Positions 7,362 through 16,543 of a stretch of 64,000 nucleotides of DNA are shown here, piece after piece. The stretch is from Deinococcus terrestris (lineage in GTDB: Bacteria; Deinococcota; Deinococci; Deinococcales; Deinococcaceae). The stretch covers positions 1-64,000 of the forward strand of contig NZ_WBSL01000008.1 in the NCBI RefSeq assembly GCF_009377345.1, given 5' to 3'. The position numbers were made by a program, and so were the translations under genes. The notes under the pieces are model-generated. The model was not told the origin of the DNA. It searched no databases and saw nothing but the letters and a program-made list of their open reading frames with translations. The first letter of the stretch is position 1. Each line of letters opens with the position of its first letter.

Positions 7362-9394
7362 TGGACGACCTCAGCGCGCAGGATCTCAATGGCAAGCTCA
7401 ACGCCACCTACCCCGGCAAAGTGGTGCGCAAGGACCTCACCGCCCGGATCAAGGAGGGCGCGAACGTCCCCATCTACGTGCTGGAGTACCTGCTGGGCAT
7501 GTACTGCGCGACCGACGATGAGGCGACCATCGAGGAAGGCGTCTCACGGGTCAAGAAGATTCTCGCGGAGAACTACGTCCGCCCCGACGAGGCCGAAAAG
7601 GTCAAGAGCCGGGTCAAGGAGCTGGGCCGCTATACCGTCATCGACCGCGTGACGGCCAAACTCAACGAGAAGGCCGACCGGTATGAACTCGAACTGATGA
7701 ACCTGGGCGTCACAGGGGTGGAGGTCGACGCCGGAACCATCCGGCAGAACGAGAAGCTCCTCGCAGGCGGCATCTGGTGCATTCTCGGCCTCGAGTACGA
7801 CGCGGGCCACAAGCCCACACCTTTCCTGCTGGGCAGCCTCAAGCCCATCCAGATGCCGTCGACCGACATGGACGAGCTGCGGTCCGGCCGCGCCGCCTTC
7901 TCACGGACCGAGTGGCTGGACGCCCTGCTGCGCTCGGTGGGTATGGAGCCGACTGTCTTTGCCGAGAGTGTCAAGTGGCACCTGCTCGCCCGGATGATTC
8001 CCCTGGTGGAAAACAACTACAACGCGGTCGAGCTTGGCCCCCGCTCCACCGGAAAGAGCCACGTCTACAAGGAGATCAGCCCCAACAGCATCCTGATCAG
8101 CGGTGGCCAGACCACCGTGGCCAACCTCTTCTACAACATGGCCCGCCGACAGGTCGGCCTGGTGGGGCTGTGGGACGTCGTCGCCTTCGATGAGGTGGCA
8201 GGGATTCACTTCAAGGACAACGACGGCATCCAGATCATGAAGGACTACATGAACTCGGGTTCCTTCGCGCGCGGGAAGGCCGAGATCACGGCCACCGCCA
8301 GCATGGTTTTTGTGGGCAACATCAACCAGAGTGTGGAGAGCCTGGTCAAGACCTCGCACCTGCTCGCGCCTTTCCCTCCGGCGATGATCGACACGGCCTT
8401 TTTTGACCGCGTCCATGCCTATATCCCCGGCTGGGAAATCCCCAAGTTCCGCCCCGAGAGCTTCACGACCCAGTACGGCTTCATCGTGGACTACCTCGCG
8501 GAGTGGGTGCGTGAATTGCGCAAGGTGTCCTTCGCAGACGCCATCGACGCGCACTTCCGGCTGGGCAACAACCTGAACCAGCGCGACGTGCGGGCGGTGC
8601 GCAAGACGACCTCCGGCCTGCTCAAGCTCCTGCACCCGGACGGTCAGTGCGGCAAGGAGGACGTCCGCGACGCCCTGGTGTACGCCTTGGGCGTGCGCCG
8701 CCGGGTCAAGGAACAGCTCAAGAAGATCGGCGGCATGGAGTTCTACGACGTGCACTTCAGCTACCTCGACCTAGAGACCCTCGAGGAACACTTCGTGACC
8801 CTGCCCGAGCAGTCGAGCGGCGCCCTGATTCCCGAGGGGCCCCTGCAGGCGGGCCACGCCCACGCGGTCAGCCCGTCGGACGGCGGCATGCTGGGCCTCT
8901 ACCGGGTAGAACTCCAGACCACTCCCGGCAGCGGCAAGCTGGTTCGGACTGGCACGGCCAGCGCGTCGGCGGTCCGCGACGCGGTCAACATTGCCTTCAA
9001 CTACTTCAAGGCAAATTCCAGTCGAGTCAGTGGCAGTATCCACCCCGACGGGTCGGACTACCTGCTGCACCTGGTGGACGTGCAGGGAAACGGCGCACCG
9101 GAGTACATCAGTCTGGCCCTCCTGATCTCGCTGTGTTCCGCCGCGCTGGGAAAGCCCCTCCAGCCGCAACTCGTGCTGCTGGGGCAGATGACGCTGGGCG
9201 GCACCATCAGTCCAGTGGAGAACCTCGCCGCGAGCCTGCAGTTGGCACTGGACGCCGGAGGAAGGCGGGTGCTGCTCCCCATGAGTTCCGCTGCCGACCT
9301 GGCCACCGTGCCCCCGGAACTCTTCTCCAAATTCCAGGTGACCTTTTACAGCGACCCGGTGGACGCGGTGTTCAAGGCGCTGGGCGTGCAGTGA
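7361..9394 (+). CDS. brxL: BREX protein BrxL (Lon-like AAA+ ATPase)
   Basis: BrxL is the last gene of type I BREX operons and is needed for phage restriction. The GTG start overlaps the pglZ stop by one base and gives the expected N-terminus (DDLSAQDLNGKLN, then GKVVRKDL). An AAA+ core shows Walker A GPRSTGKS near residue 228 and Walker B VVAFDE near 278. The C-terminal 150 residues align by eye with Lon-type protease domains, but the Ser motif (GPSAG in Lon) and the Lys position are not conserved (PVENLAASL here). Proteolysis is therefore doubtful and DNA binding or translocation more likely. This is the last BREX gene. Confidence 0.95.
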   Translation: MDDLSAQDLNGKLNATYPGKVVRKDLTARIKEGANVPIYVLEYLLGMYCATDDEATIEEGVSRVKKILAENYVRPDEAEKVKSRVKELGRYTVIDRVTAKLNEKADRYELELMNLGVTGVEVDAGTIRQNEKLLAGGIWCILGLEYDAGHKPTPFLLGSLKPIQMPSTDMDELRSGRAAFSRTEWLDALLRSVGMEPTVFAESVKWHLLARMIPLVENNYNAVELGPRSTGKSHVYKEISPNSILISGGQTTVANLFYNMARRQVGLVGLWDVVAFDEVAGIHFKDNDGIQIMKDYMNSGSFARGKAEITATASMVFVGNINQSVESLVKTSHLLAPFPPAMIDTAFFDRVHAYIPGWEIPKFRPESFTTQYGFIVDYLAEWVRELRKVSFADAIDAHFRLGNNLNQRDVRAVRKTTSGLLKLLHPDGQCGKEDVRDALVYALGVRRRVKEQLKKIGGMEFYDVHFSYLDLETLEEHFVTLPEQSSGALIPEGPLQAGHAHAVSPSDGGMLGLYRVELQTTPGSGKLVRTGTASASAVRDAVNIAFNYFKANSSRVSGSIHPDGSDYLLHLVDVQGNGAPEYISLALLISLCSAALGKPLQPQLVLLGQMTLGGTISPVENLAASLQLALDAGGRRVLLPMSSAADLATVPPELFSKFQVTFYSDPVDAVFKALGVQ

Positions 9395-9537
9395 AGCCGA
9401 CGAGCACGCGAGCTGGCTGCCTCACCTGAAAACAGCATTCCAGGCCGCAAATGTGATGGCGGAGTCAGAACGTGAGCGATAACTTAACTGCACGTGCTCG
9501 GCTCCCATATTTCGGTCCCTCAGAGAGGCGCTTGACC

Positions 9538-10830
9538 TTGCGAACCTACCCGCTGTTTCTGCTTTCCTGCGCGCTGCTGAGCGGCGCCGCGGCTCAATCG
9601 ACATCTGGCACAGCGTCCGCTGTCCAGGTCGACAAAACTTTTCTGGCCACTGAGGCCGAGCGGCTGTCGTCGGCCATCGCCGAGGCGGTCACTGCGGTGG
9701 GCGGCGATCTCGACCGCCAGCACGTCCATCTCGTCTTCGCCTTCAGCACAGGCCACTTTGCCAAGGACCCCCGGATGGCCGAGGCCGCGCGGGTCGTGGC
9801 CTCAGATGTCGCGGAGCAGACCCTCGTCAATGGGGATCAGCTGAGCTCTTATGCCTGGGAAATGAGTGTCTGGCCGCACAAAGGTCAGGCGCTCAACCCC
9901 TTTCAAGTGGGTGAGGACCGCTCGGCCCTCCGCGCCTCCTTCCAGGATCTCTGGCCGCGCTCGGTCCAGGCGGGAAGTCGGGGCGGCCACGACACGGAAG
10001 CCGCCATCGCCCAGATCACCGGCGACCTTGGCGAATCCACCAACGCCGTCGTGGTCCTCCTGACCAACACGGCGGCCAGTGTTGTCGGTGAACGCGACCA
10101 GCAGACCATCGGGGAGAATGACCCCGGATATCTCTCGGCGCTGGAGCGCTGGAACCGCGTCAAGACCAGTGCCACGACCGGGGCGACCCTGCAATTGCAG
10201 GTGGACCCCGACCGTCCCGGCCGCACCTTCGACGCGGTCATTGTGGTCCCCCAGGCTTTCAGGGGCGAGGCGCTGGACGCCAGCCGCGCAGACCTGGTGC
10301 GCGCCGTCGCCGGGGAAGCACCGCTCACAGAGCAGGACACGCCGGCTGGCAACCGCTGGCTTCTGCCTGCCCTGGTGCTGCTTGGCGGCGCGGGCCTGGC
10401 CGCCTTTTTCCTTACCCGGCGGCGCTCTGCTGGTGGGGCGGGGGGCGGCCGCTCTGCCGCGCGCGGCACCTGGGAACTGCAGATTGCGGGGCGCAGCTTT
10501 CCGGTGCAGAGCGTTCCTGAGGGGGAACCGGTGTGCATCATCTGCGGACCTGGGTACCCGGCACCTCCGTCCAATCCCGGCTATGTCCTGCTCTCCGGTG
10601 TGGATCTGCCCCCGGTGAAGCTACTGACCATCCGGCGCACGGGAAGCGCGCTGACCCTTCAACCCGACCTGGATGTGACGCTGGAAGACGGCACCCCACC
10701 CTCCTTCCCAGCGGGCAAAGACGCCGACTACACCATCAACCTCAAGGGCCGCGCCGCCACCAAGCCCCATCTTCCCCCCAGGCCGTTTAAGGCCACCGTC
10801 AATCTCGCCGTCCGGCCGCAGGAGAACTGA
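9538..10830 (+). CDS. Exported vWA-like protein with C-terminal membrane anchor
   Basis: This is the first gene of a five-gene operon. The start is probably the TTG nine bases after GAGAGG; it gives a clean signal peptide (RTYPLFLLSCALLSGAAAQS). An in-frame GTG 66 bases upstream at 9472 is possible. The exported part (about residues 25-270) has the strand pattern of a von Willebrand A fold (VHLVFAFSTGHF, VVVLLTNTAAS) but lacks the DxSxS metal site. A transmembrane helix (WLLPALVLLGGAGLAAFFL) is followed by Arg-rich sequence and a cytoplasmic domain of about 130 residues. The stop abuts the ATG of the tubulin-like gene. The role is unknown; a sensor or scaffold in the envelope fits. Confidence 0.7.
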   Translation: MRTYPLFLLSCALLSGAAAQSTSGTASAVQVDKTFLATEAERLSSAIAEAVTAVGGDLDRQHVHLVFAFSTGHFAKDPRMAEAARVVASDVAEQTLVNGDQLSSYAWEMSVWPHKGQALNPFQVGEDRSALRASFQDLWPRSVQAGSRGGHDTEAAIAQITGDLGESTNAVVVLLTNTAASVVGERDQQTIGENDPGYLSALERWNRVKTSATTGATLQLQVDPDRPGRTFDAVIVVPQAFRGEALDASRADLVRAVAGEAPLTEQDTPAGNRWLLPALVLLGGAGLAAFFLTRRRSAGGAGGGRSAARGTWELQIAGRSFPVQSVPEGEPVCIICGPGYPAPPSNPGYVLLSGVDLPPVKLLTIRRTGSALTLQPDLDVTLEDGTPPSFPAGKDADYTINLKGRAATKPHLPPRPFKATVNLAVRPQEN

Positions 10831-13800
10831 ATGCGCAACATGGAAGTCACCAAAACCCTCGTCATCGGCCTCGGCAGCACGGGAACCCGTGTGGCCAACA
10901 ACCTGCTGCGCCGCCTGGACTGGCAGTACGGTGCGGCCGGCCGCGCCCCCTGGGTGGAGTTCATGGCCATCGAGACCAACAACAACGAGCCTTCGCCGCT
11001 GCGTGCTCGCGGCGACTTCTTCCCGATCGGCCTGGACGCCCGAATCTACGGTCAGATCCTGCAAGACCCCCAGAGCTACCGCAAGATCAACCTCGAGAGC
11101 TGGGCGGACATGACCACCCTGCGCAAGCTCAAGGACACCGAGGGCGGTGCGGGCAACATCCGCATGATCGGGCGGCTCACCTTCATGACCGACCCCAACT
11201 TCACCACCATCAAGCGGGCCCTGCAAGACCGGATCAACCGCCTGCGCAAGCTGCAGAGCAGCGAGGCCCAGGAGCGGCGCGGCCCCCTGCATGACGGTTC
11301 CAACCCCACCCTCAGCTTCGCGTCGGGTGGCGAAATCCGCGTGTTTGTCGTGGGCACGCTCTGCGGCGGTACCGGAAGCGGACTGCTCCCCGATTTCGGG
11401 TATTTCGTGAAGTCTCTTCCCCTGAAGGAGACCGAGAAGGTCATCGGCATCTTTACGCTGCCGCACGAGAACCTGACCTCGGTGACCGCTTCGAACGCCG
11501 ACCGCTTGAAGAAAAATGCGTACCACGCCCTGCTCGAACTCAACCACTACCACCAGAGCCAGGGTGGACAGTTGACGCCCATCCAGTACCCCGATGGAAC
11601 CCAGGCCAACATGGGGCTTGAGCCGTATGACCTGCCCTACCTCGTCAGCCCGTCGGCGCCGTCGAAGACGGCTGAGGCGGAACTGAACGAGCTGGTGGCC
11701 GACCGCATCTTTATCAACATCATCAGTCCGGAGTCCGACCCCTACAGCACTGCAGTGGATGCACCGCAACCCGACCGGGATCACCAGGCGCACGTCTTCT
11801 CCACCTTCGGGCTGTCGGTCGTGGAGTTTCCCGCGGCGCAGATTGCGGAAGCGGCGGCCAAGAAGCTGCTGCTCGGGGCCCTGAAGGAATGGCATGCCCA
11901 CAAACCCGACCGGGTCAGTGACCTCACCACGGCGATCGGGACCGACTGGGGCAGCCTGGTGCCTGCCTATCTGCAGCAGCCGCCCGAGGACTGGCAGAAG
12001 GAAGTGACCGCCGCCGTGAACAGCGAACTCGGCGCGGCCAAACTGGACTTCGGCAAGCTCGACCGGTCGCTGGCCTCGCTGCGGCAGGCGGTGGCGCCGG
12101 ACGGGGCGCTCTCCGACCAGCTCCGGGCCCGGCGGGATCAGGTTACCGAGCGCATCTATCAGGCCTTCTCGGATCATGCGGCCGAGGTGCTGCTCGACCG
12201 CACGCGTGGCCCACGGGTTCTGGCGGCCGAGGTCGAATACCTGCTGGAAGGCCTGCAAGGCCTGCATGAAGCTGCCCGCGCGAACACGGCCGTCTCACAG
12301 GCCGAGGCCGCCGACGCCTGGGACAAGGTGGAGACGCAGGTGGGGCGGCTCAAGGCCGAGGTGGGGCGCGTCAGCTTCCTGAACAAGAACCGCAGCAAGA
12401 TCGAGGCTGCGCAAAACGACCTGCGGTCGGCCATGCGGGCCTTCGCCAAGATTCAGATGGAGTCGGCGCTCTACGCCAGCATCCAGACCCACCGCAAGTA
12501 CGGTGAGATCGATTTCGGTGTGGCCGAACATCTGCAGCGCCTGCTGCAGCAGGTGCAGAGCAACCTCAGCAGCCTCGACAGCCGCATCACGGCGGTCAAA
12601 AACAGGCTCGCTGCCGATGTTGAGGCCAAATCCGCGACCCTCCCGCCGGTGAACGGTCTGGTGCTGTTCGAGCCGCGCACGACCGTGCAGGAGGAATACG
12701 CCCGCGCCCTGGAAGCCGGGAAGACCAGCAGCGTGCAGCACCTTGACAACATCGAAGCGCGGCATTTCGAGGAGTTGATCCGCGGCTGGACGGATCTGCC
12801 CGGCGTGGTCGTGCCGTCCTCACGGCAACTCGAACGCACCTGGATCAGCGCGCCCTTCGACCCGCGCGGCGAGCACCTGCTGCCAGCCGAGACCATGAGC
12901 CGGCTGCTGTCTCAGGCATCGCGCCCCTTCAGCGCTGTGCTGGCCCAGGAAAATGTGGTGGAACGGGTGAGCCGCGAACGCGAGCTGCGCCCCACCCTTG
13001 ATGGGCAACTCCACAACGCCGCCGAGCGGGCACGGCCCTTCCTGCACCTCAACAAGCAAAAGGCCGTGGAGGGCAACCGCAGCCCGATCATGGAGCGGGA
13101 GTCGGTGTTCATCCCCGCTGACACGAACCCCATGAGCGTTGCAGCGTTCAAGGGCGTCGTGGCCAATGTCTTTTCCAGCACCAACGGGCGCGACGCCGTC
13201 TCGGCGGACCCCACCCGGGCACTGTTCTTGCAGGAGTACTTCCGGTTTCCGCTGCGCGGCCTCGACCAGGTGCTGGGCTCTGGCGGCCTGCACAGCGCCG
13301 AGTGTCAGGACTTCCCGACCTTCCACACCCGCCGGGACGTGCAGTGGTACGGCCTCTCCCGCCGCGAGGCCCAGCTGCTCGAGGACGCCGAAGAAGCCCT
13401 GATCATCGGGGTGCTGCTCGGCGAACTCACCATTCGCAACGGCATCGTGATGCCCTGGACACCCACCGGCTTTGGTGACCGTGATTTCCGGCGCCTTCCC
13501 ATCAACCTCGCGGAAGCTGCACGGGTGCTGGCCCGCGGTGAGCAGGATCAGGACGGCTTCTCGCTGCTCGGCGCTCTGCCGACCCTCCAGGCCCGCATTG
13601 ACCATCACTGGAAGCGGCCAGAGCTCGACCCCGCCCAGAGCAGCCAGGAGTTCGTGCAGCAGCTCCAGACCCGCCTGGGTGAGTTTTACCGTCAGGGTCG
13701 TGCCGGTCAGATTCAGGGCTGGGGCGATCAGGCCTGGGCGGGCGAGCGGCTCTCCAAGTTCACTGCCAAACACACCTCTTTGCACGAGGCGACCATGTTG

Positions 13801-14004
13801 CTGTACCCGCCGCCTGCCGCGACGGTCAATGCCCTCACCCTGCGCAAGGACCAGCAGGGGCGCTGGGGTGGGTACGCCCCGAAAGACGGCCTCTACTGCC
13901 CGCAGTGTGGGGGTCTGGTCGGCGAGGACGTGCAGGACGCGGCCCGTAACGGCTGGCGCTGCTTTACGGATTCGTCGCACTACTACGGGCCGGGGGCTGC
14001 TTGA
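10831..14004 (+). CDS. Large tubulin/FtsZ-like GTPase (Tubulin_2-like) with C-terminal zinc ribbon
   Basis: The N-terminus (TKTLVIGLGSTGTRVANNL) is the nucleotide-binding strand and loop of the tubulin superfamily. The signature GGTGSG sits at residues 179-184 after VFVVGTLC, followed by an FTLP strand and an ASNADRLKKNAYHALLEL helix as in FtsZ-like families. At 1057 residues it is far larger than FtsZ. Residues about 380-620 are helical and likely coiled coil. The C-terminus has a zinc-ribbon-like CPQCGG with a further Cys. FtsZ-like families in predicted membrane-remodelling loci are known. Here the gene lies between a vWA-like protein and a TolQ/MotA-like channel, with a TTGA overlap to the latter. 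Polymerisation is inferred, not shown. Confidence 0.85.
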   Translation: MRNMEVTKTLVIGLGSTGTRVANNLLRRLDWQYGAAGRAPWVEFMAIETNNNEPSPLRARGDFFPIGLDARIYGQILQDPQSYRKINLESWADMTTLRKLKDTEGGAGNIRMIGRLTFMTDPNFTTIKRALQDRINRLRKLQSSEAQERRGPLHDGSNPTLSFASGGEIRVFVVGTLCGGTGSGLLPDFGYFVKSLPLKETEKVIGIFTLPHENLTSVTASNADRLKKNAYHALLELNHYHQSQGGQLTPIQYPDGTQANMGLEPYDLPYLVSPSAPSKTAEAELNELVADRIFINIISPESDPYSTAVDAPQPDRDHQAHVFSTFGLSVVEFPAAQIAEAAAKKLLLGALKEWHAHKPDRVSDLTTAIGTDWGSLVPAYLQQPPEDWQKEVTAAVNSELGAAKLDFGKLDRSLASLRQAVAPDGALSDQLRARRDQVTERIYQAFSDHAAEVLLDRTRGPRVLAAEVEYLLEGLQGLHEAARANTAVSQAEAADAWDKVETQVGRLKAEVGRVSFLNKNRSKIEAAQNDLRSAMRAFAKIQMESALYASIQTHRKYGEIDFGVAEHLQRLLQQVQSNLSSLDSRITAVKNRLAADVEAKSATLPPVNGLVLFEPRTTVQEEYARALEAGKTSSVQHLDNIEARHFEELIRGWTDLPGVVVPSSRQLERTWISAPFDPRGEHLLPAETMSRLLSQASRPFSAVLAQENVVERVSRERELRPTLDGQLHNAAERARPFLHLNKQKAVEGNRSPIMERESVFIPADTNPMSVAAFKGVVANVFSSTNGRDAVSADPTRALFLQEYFRFPLRGLDQVLGSGGLHSAECQDFPTFHTRRDVQWYGLSRREAQLLEDAEEALIIGVLLGELTIRNGIVMPWTPTGFGDRDFRRLPINLAEAARVLARGEQDQDGFSLLGALPTLQARIDHHWKRPELDPAQSSQEFVQQLQTRLGEFYRQGRAGQIQGWGDQAWAGERLSKFTAKHTSLHEATMLLYPPPAATVNALTLRKDQQGRWGGYAPKDGLYCPQCGGLVGEDVQDAARNGWRCFTDSSHYYGPGAA

Positions 14005-15923
14005 ACACCGAGGTGATCTTCCCAGACAACGGTGCCATCCAGGGGATGCTGCTGGGGATCGCCGTGCTGTTCGGGTTTGGTGTGTGGCAGTGGTGGAAGG
14101 CCCATACCCGGCTCAGCCGCGAGCTGGCCGCGGCCCGGCGGCTGCTGGGCAGTACAGCGCTGAAGTTAAGCGTGAACTCGGCCAAGGTGCTGCTGGGAAA
14201 AGACCACGCTTCCCTGCCCGGTCGGCTGATCACCGCCATGGTGAATCACAACGGGCTGGCCTTTGCTCGCCCTGCCGACGCCCTGGAGCCCGCGCTGGAT
14301 GAGGTCGGCCGCATCAATGCCGCGGCCCGGACCGTGCCCAACCTGCTGCTGCTCGCTGGGTTGGTCACGACGGTGGTAGGTCTGATCTACACCCTGGTCA
14401 GCCTGGGGCCGCAGATCAAGGGCGCCATCGAGGCGGCCAACCCCGCGGAAGTCAGCCAGGCGCTGGGGATGACCCTCCAGGAAATGAGTGCGGCGTTCGC
14501 CGGCACCTTCTGGGGAGTCGCGCTGGCCCTGGTGCTGCAGGGTCTGAATGCCTGGAGTGGCATTCGGGCCGGTCAGCTCAGCGGTGAACTGGACGCCGTC
14601 AGTACCCAGTTCGCTCCCCTGGTCTATCCCGCGGGCACCGAGAAGCAGTTGCAGAGCCTGCAGGACCTGGTGAGCCGCACCGAGGAGTTCCTCTCCCAGA
14701 CCCATACAGCCATCGTGAAGACCAGCGAGGACTTTGCGCGCGTCCTGACTCAGGCGGGCAGTGTGATTGAGGCCAGCCTGAAAACGCTGCAAAGCACGTC
14801 GCAGGAAGTGGCTGTGGCCCTCAAGACGGCCAGCGGGGACGTCAAGGTCAGCAGCGACCGCCTGAATAAGGCCGTCGAGACGATGCAGCAGCACCGTCAG
14901 GATTACCGCAACATCTACTCGCAGTTCAACGACATGTTTACGCAGTCCATGGCGGCCCTCCGGGAGCACAGCGACAGTCAGCTGGGCGAGATTCGCACCC
15001 TGCAGGCCAATTTCGACAAATCGGGGGCGCAGATTATCGAGCGGCTCCTTGATGTGGGGTCCACCCTTCACTCGGTGGGCGACCAGCTGGCCTTCAGCCA
15101 GGGGGAGTACGCCGGCAGCACAGAGATGATCGCGGGGACCATCCGGGACGGCTTCGTTGACCTCTACAGCAACATCGGTAGCACGCTTTCGCGCTACACC
15201 ACCGAGGTGAACACGGTGGGGCAGCACTTTGAGACCCTTTCGAAGCAGTTGGAGGGGACAGCCCAGGCCAGTCAACACCTGCAGCGCGCCCTGATCGCCA
15301 AAGACGACGCGGAAGTCACCCGTGCCCGCGACCAGCAGCAGCAGCAGGGAGTCCTGGTCACACGCCTGCAAGAGCTTCGGCTCACCCTGGAGACCCTCCA
15401 GCCTCAGTTGAATGCCCTTCAAACTGAGCCGCAGTGGGCCGCAGCGCTCGGGACCTCGATGCAGGAAGCGGGGCAACAGGCACAGCAAAGTCGCGCCAGC
15501 CTGCTTGCGCAACTGCAGCTTCTGGGTGAACAACTCAGACCACCAGGCACCACAGAACTCCAGCAGCAGATGGCCCAGGTCAACACGTTGTTGGAAGGCA
15601 TGCTCGACCAGCTGTCCGGGTTCTCGGACGCGGCTCCACAGCAGGCGGCGATTCTGGGAGAGGTGCGCGAGTCGGCTGTTCAGAGCCGGGAGGCGGCCGA
15701 GCGCATCCGGCAGCTGCTGGAAGCCCTGCCGGGTCACCTCGCCGCCGGCGCCCTGGGGGACCTGCGCCGCAGCCAGGAGGCCCTGGGAGATCGGCTCTCC
15801 GAGCTGACCCGGGCGCTGACGGCGGTCACGGCTGAGACCCCCCAGGCGGCCGAAGCGGGGACTCCGCCGGCCGAGGTTGCCGGGGAACCCAGTGCACCAC
15901 CGGTGGGAGGCCCCGCCGCATGA
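14001..15923 (+). CDS. TolQ/MotA/ZorA-like inner-membrane channel with long coiled-coil tail
   Basis: Three membrane segments are visible: residues about 11-30 (MLLGIAVLFGFGVWQWW), 114-136 (LLLLAGLVTTVVGLIYTLVSL) and 164-186 (AAFAGTFWGVALALVLQGL). The Gly-rich second helix is typical of ExbB/TolQ/MotA proton channels. From about residue 200 to 600 the protein is Gln/Leu-rich coiled coil, followed by an acidic, Pro/Ala-rich end. A channel with a long intracellular tail is the layout of ZorA in Zorya phage defence. The next gene encodes a matching MotB/OmpA-like partner. The TTG start overlaps the tubulin-like stop and the stop overlaps the next ATG. It differs from Zorya in having a tubulin-like protein and no adjacent ZorC/D/E. 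Confidence 0.85.
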   Translation: MNTEVIFPDNGAIQGMLLGIAVLFGFGVWQWWKAHTRLSRELAAARRLLGSTALKLSVNSAKVLLGKDHASLPGRLITAMVNHNGLAFARPADALEPALDEVGRINAAARTVPNLLLLAGLVTTVVGLIYTLVSLGPQIKGAIEAANPAEVSQALGMTLQEMSAAFAGTFWGVALALVLQGLNAWSGIRAGQLSGELDAVSTQFAPLVYPAGTEKQLQSLQDLVSRTEEFLSQTHTAIVKTSEDFARVLTQAGSVIEASLKTLQSTSQEVAVALKTASGDVKVSSDRLNKAVETMQQHRQDYRNIYSQFNDMFTQSMAALREHSDSQLGEIRTLQANFDKSGAQIIERLLDVGSTLHSVGDQLAFSQGEYAGSTEMIAGTIRDGFVDLYSNIGSTLSRYTTEVNTVGQHFETLSKQLEGTAQASQHLQRALIAKDDAEVTRARDQQQQQGVLVTRLQELRLTLETLQPQLNALQTEPQWAAALGTSMQEAGQQAQQSRASLLAQLQLLGEQLRPPGTTELQQQMAQVNTLLEGMLDQLSGFSDAAPQQAAILGEVRESAVQSREAAERIRQLLEALPGHLAAGALGDLRRSQEALGDRLSELTRALTAVTAETPQAAEAGTPPAEVAGEPSAPPVGGPAA

Positions 15924-16543
15924 GCCGTCGTCGGCCCACGCCTGATGACCTGAACCCCTATGTCGCCCTGACGGACACGGCCCTGAACTTCATCTTGTTG
16001 ATGGTGTTTTTCGTGGCAGCCCTGACTGCCGTGGGCCGCGTCAGCTGGGAGGACGTACGGTACAAGGAGGCCCAGAAGGTCTTTCAACAGGCGGTTGAGC
16101 GGATGATTCCGGCCCGGCAGCAGCCTCGCGCCAACGGCGGCAAGAACGATCCTCCAGGTACGCAACGCTGGGTGTTTCGCAACAGCGCCCTGTTTGAGCC
16201 GGGCCGCGCCACTCTCAGCCGCACGGGGCGGGTCACGCTGAATCAGTTCGCGAAGGTGCTGCGAACCAACAAGAACACCTGGCGGCGCATCCGGGTCGAG
16301 GGGCATACACTGCCGACCCAGAACCGCAGCGGTGACCGCTGGGAAGAGGCCACCGACCGTGCCGCGGCCGTGGCACGCTACCTGGTGTCGCGGGGTGATA
16401 TCGCTCCGTACTACATCGCCACGTCGGGGCGTGGGGGACAAAGCCCATTGCCGGACACGGCCCTGACCGATCCGGCGCATGCCAGAATCGAGATCGTGCT
16501 GGAGTACGCCAAACAGTCGGCCTCGGATGCAGGAGCGCCGTGA
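15920..16543 (+). CDS. MotB/OmpA-like stator protein (ZorB-like)
   Basis: This 207-residue protein has one N-terminal membrane helix (ALTDTALNFILLMVFFVAAL) in which Asp19 takes the place of the proton-carrying Asp of MotB and ZorB. A periplasmic OmpA-like peptidoglycan-binding domain follows (about residues 75-200), with FEPGRATLSRTGR, VEGHT near residue 127 and ATDRAAAVARYLV. Together with the preceding gene it should form an ion-driven stator-type complex anchored to the cell wall. ATGA and GTGA overlaps join it to both neighbours. It is short, as expected for a stator partner. Confidence 0.87.
   Translation: MSRRRPTPDDLNPYVALTDTALNFILLMVFFVAALTAVGRVSWEDVRYKEAQKVFQQAVERMIPARQQPRANGGKNDPPGTQRWVFRNSALFEPGRATLSRTGRVTLNQFAKVLRTNKNTWRRIRVEGHTLPTQNRSGDRWEEATDRAAAVARYLVSRGDIAPYYIATSGRGGQSPLPDTALTDPAHARIEIVLEYAKQSASDAGAP

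Noticed and set aside
9395..9537. tRNA or other RNA gene in the gap after brxL
   Set aside because: No cloverleaf, CCA end or conserved RNA motif was seen.
14001..16543. Flagellar MotAB stator
   Set aside because: No flagellar genes are present, the channel has a long coiled tail and the neighbours are tubulin-like and pseudokinase genes. ZorAB-like is the better description.
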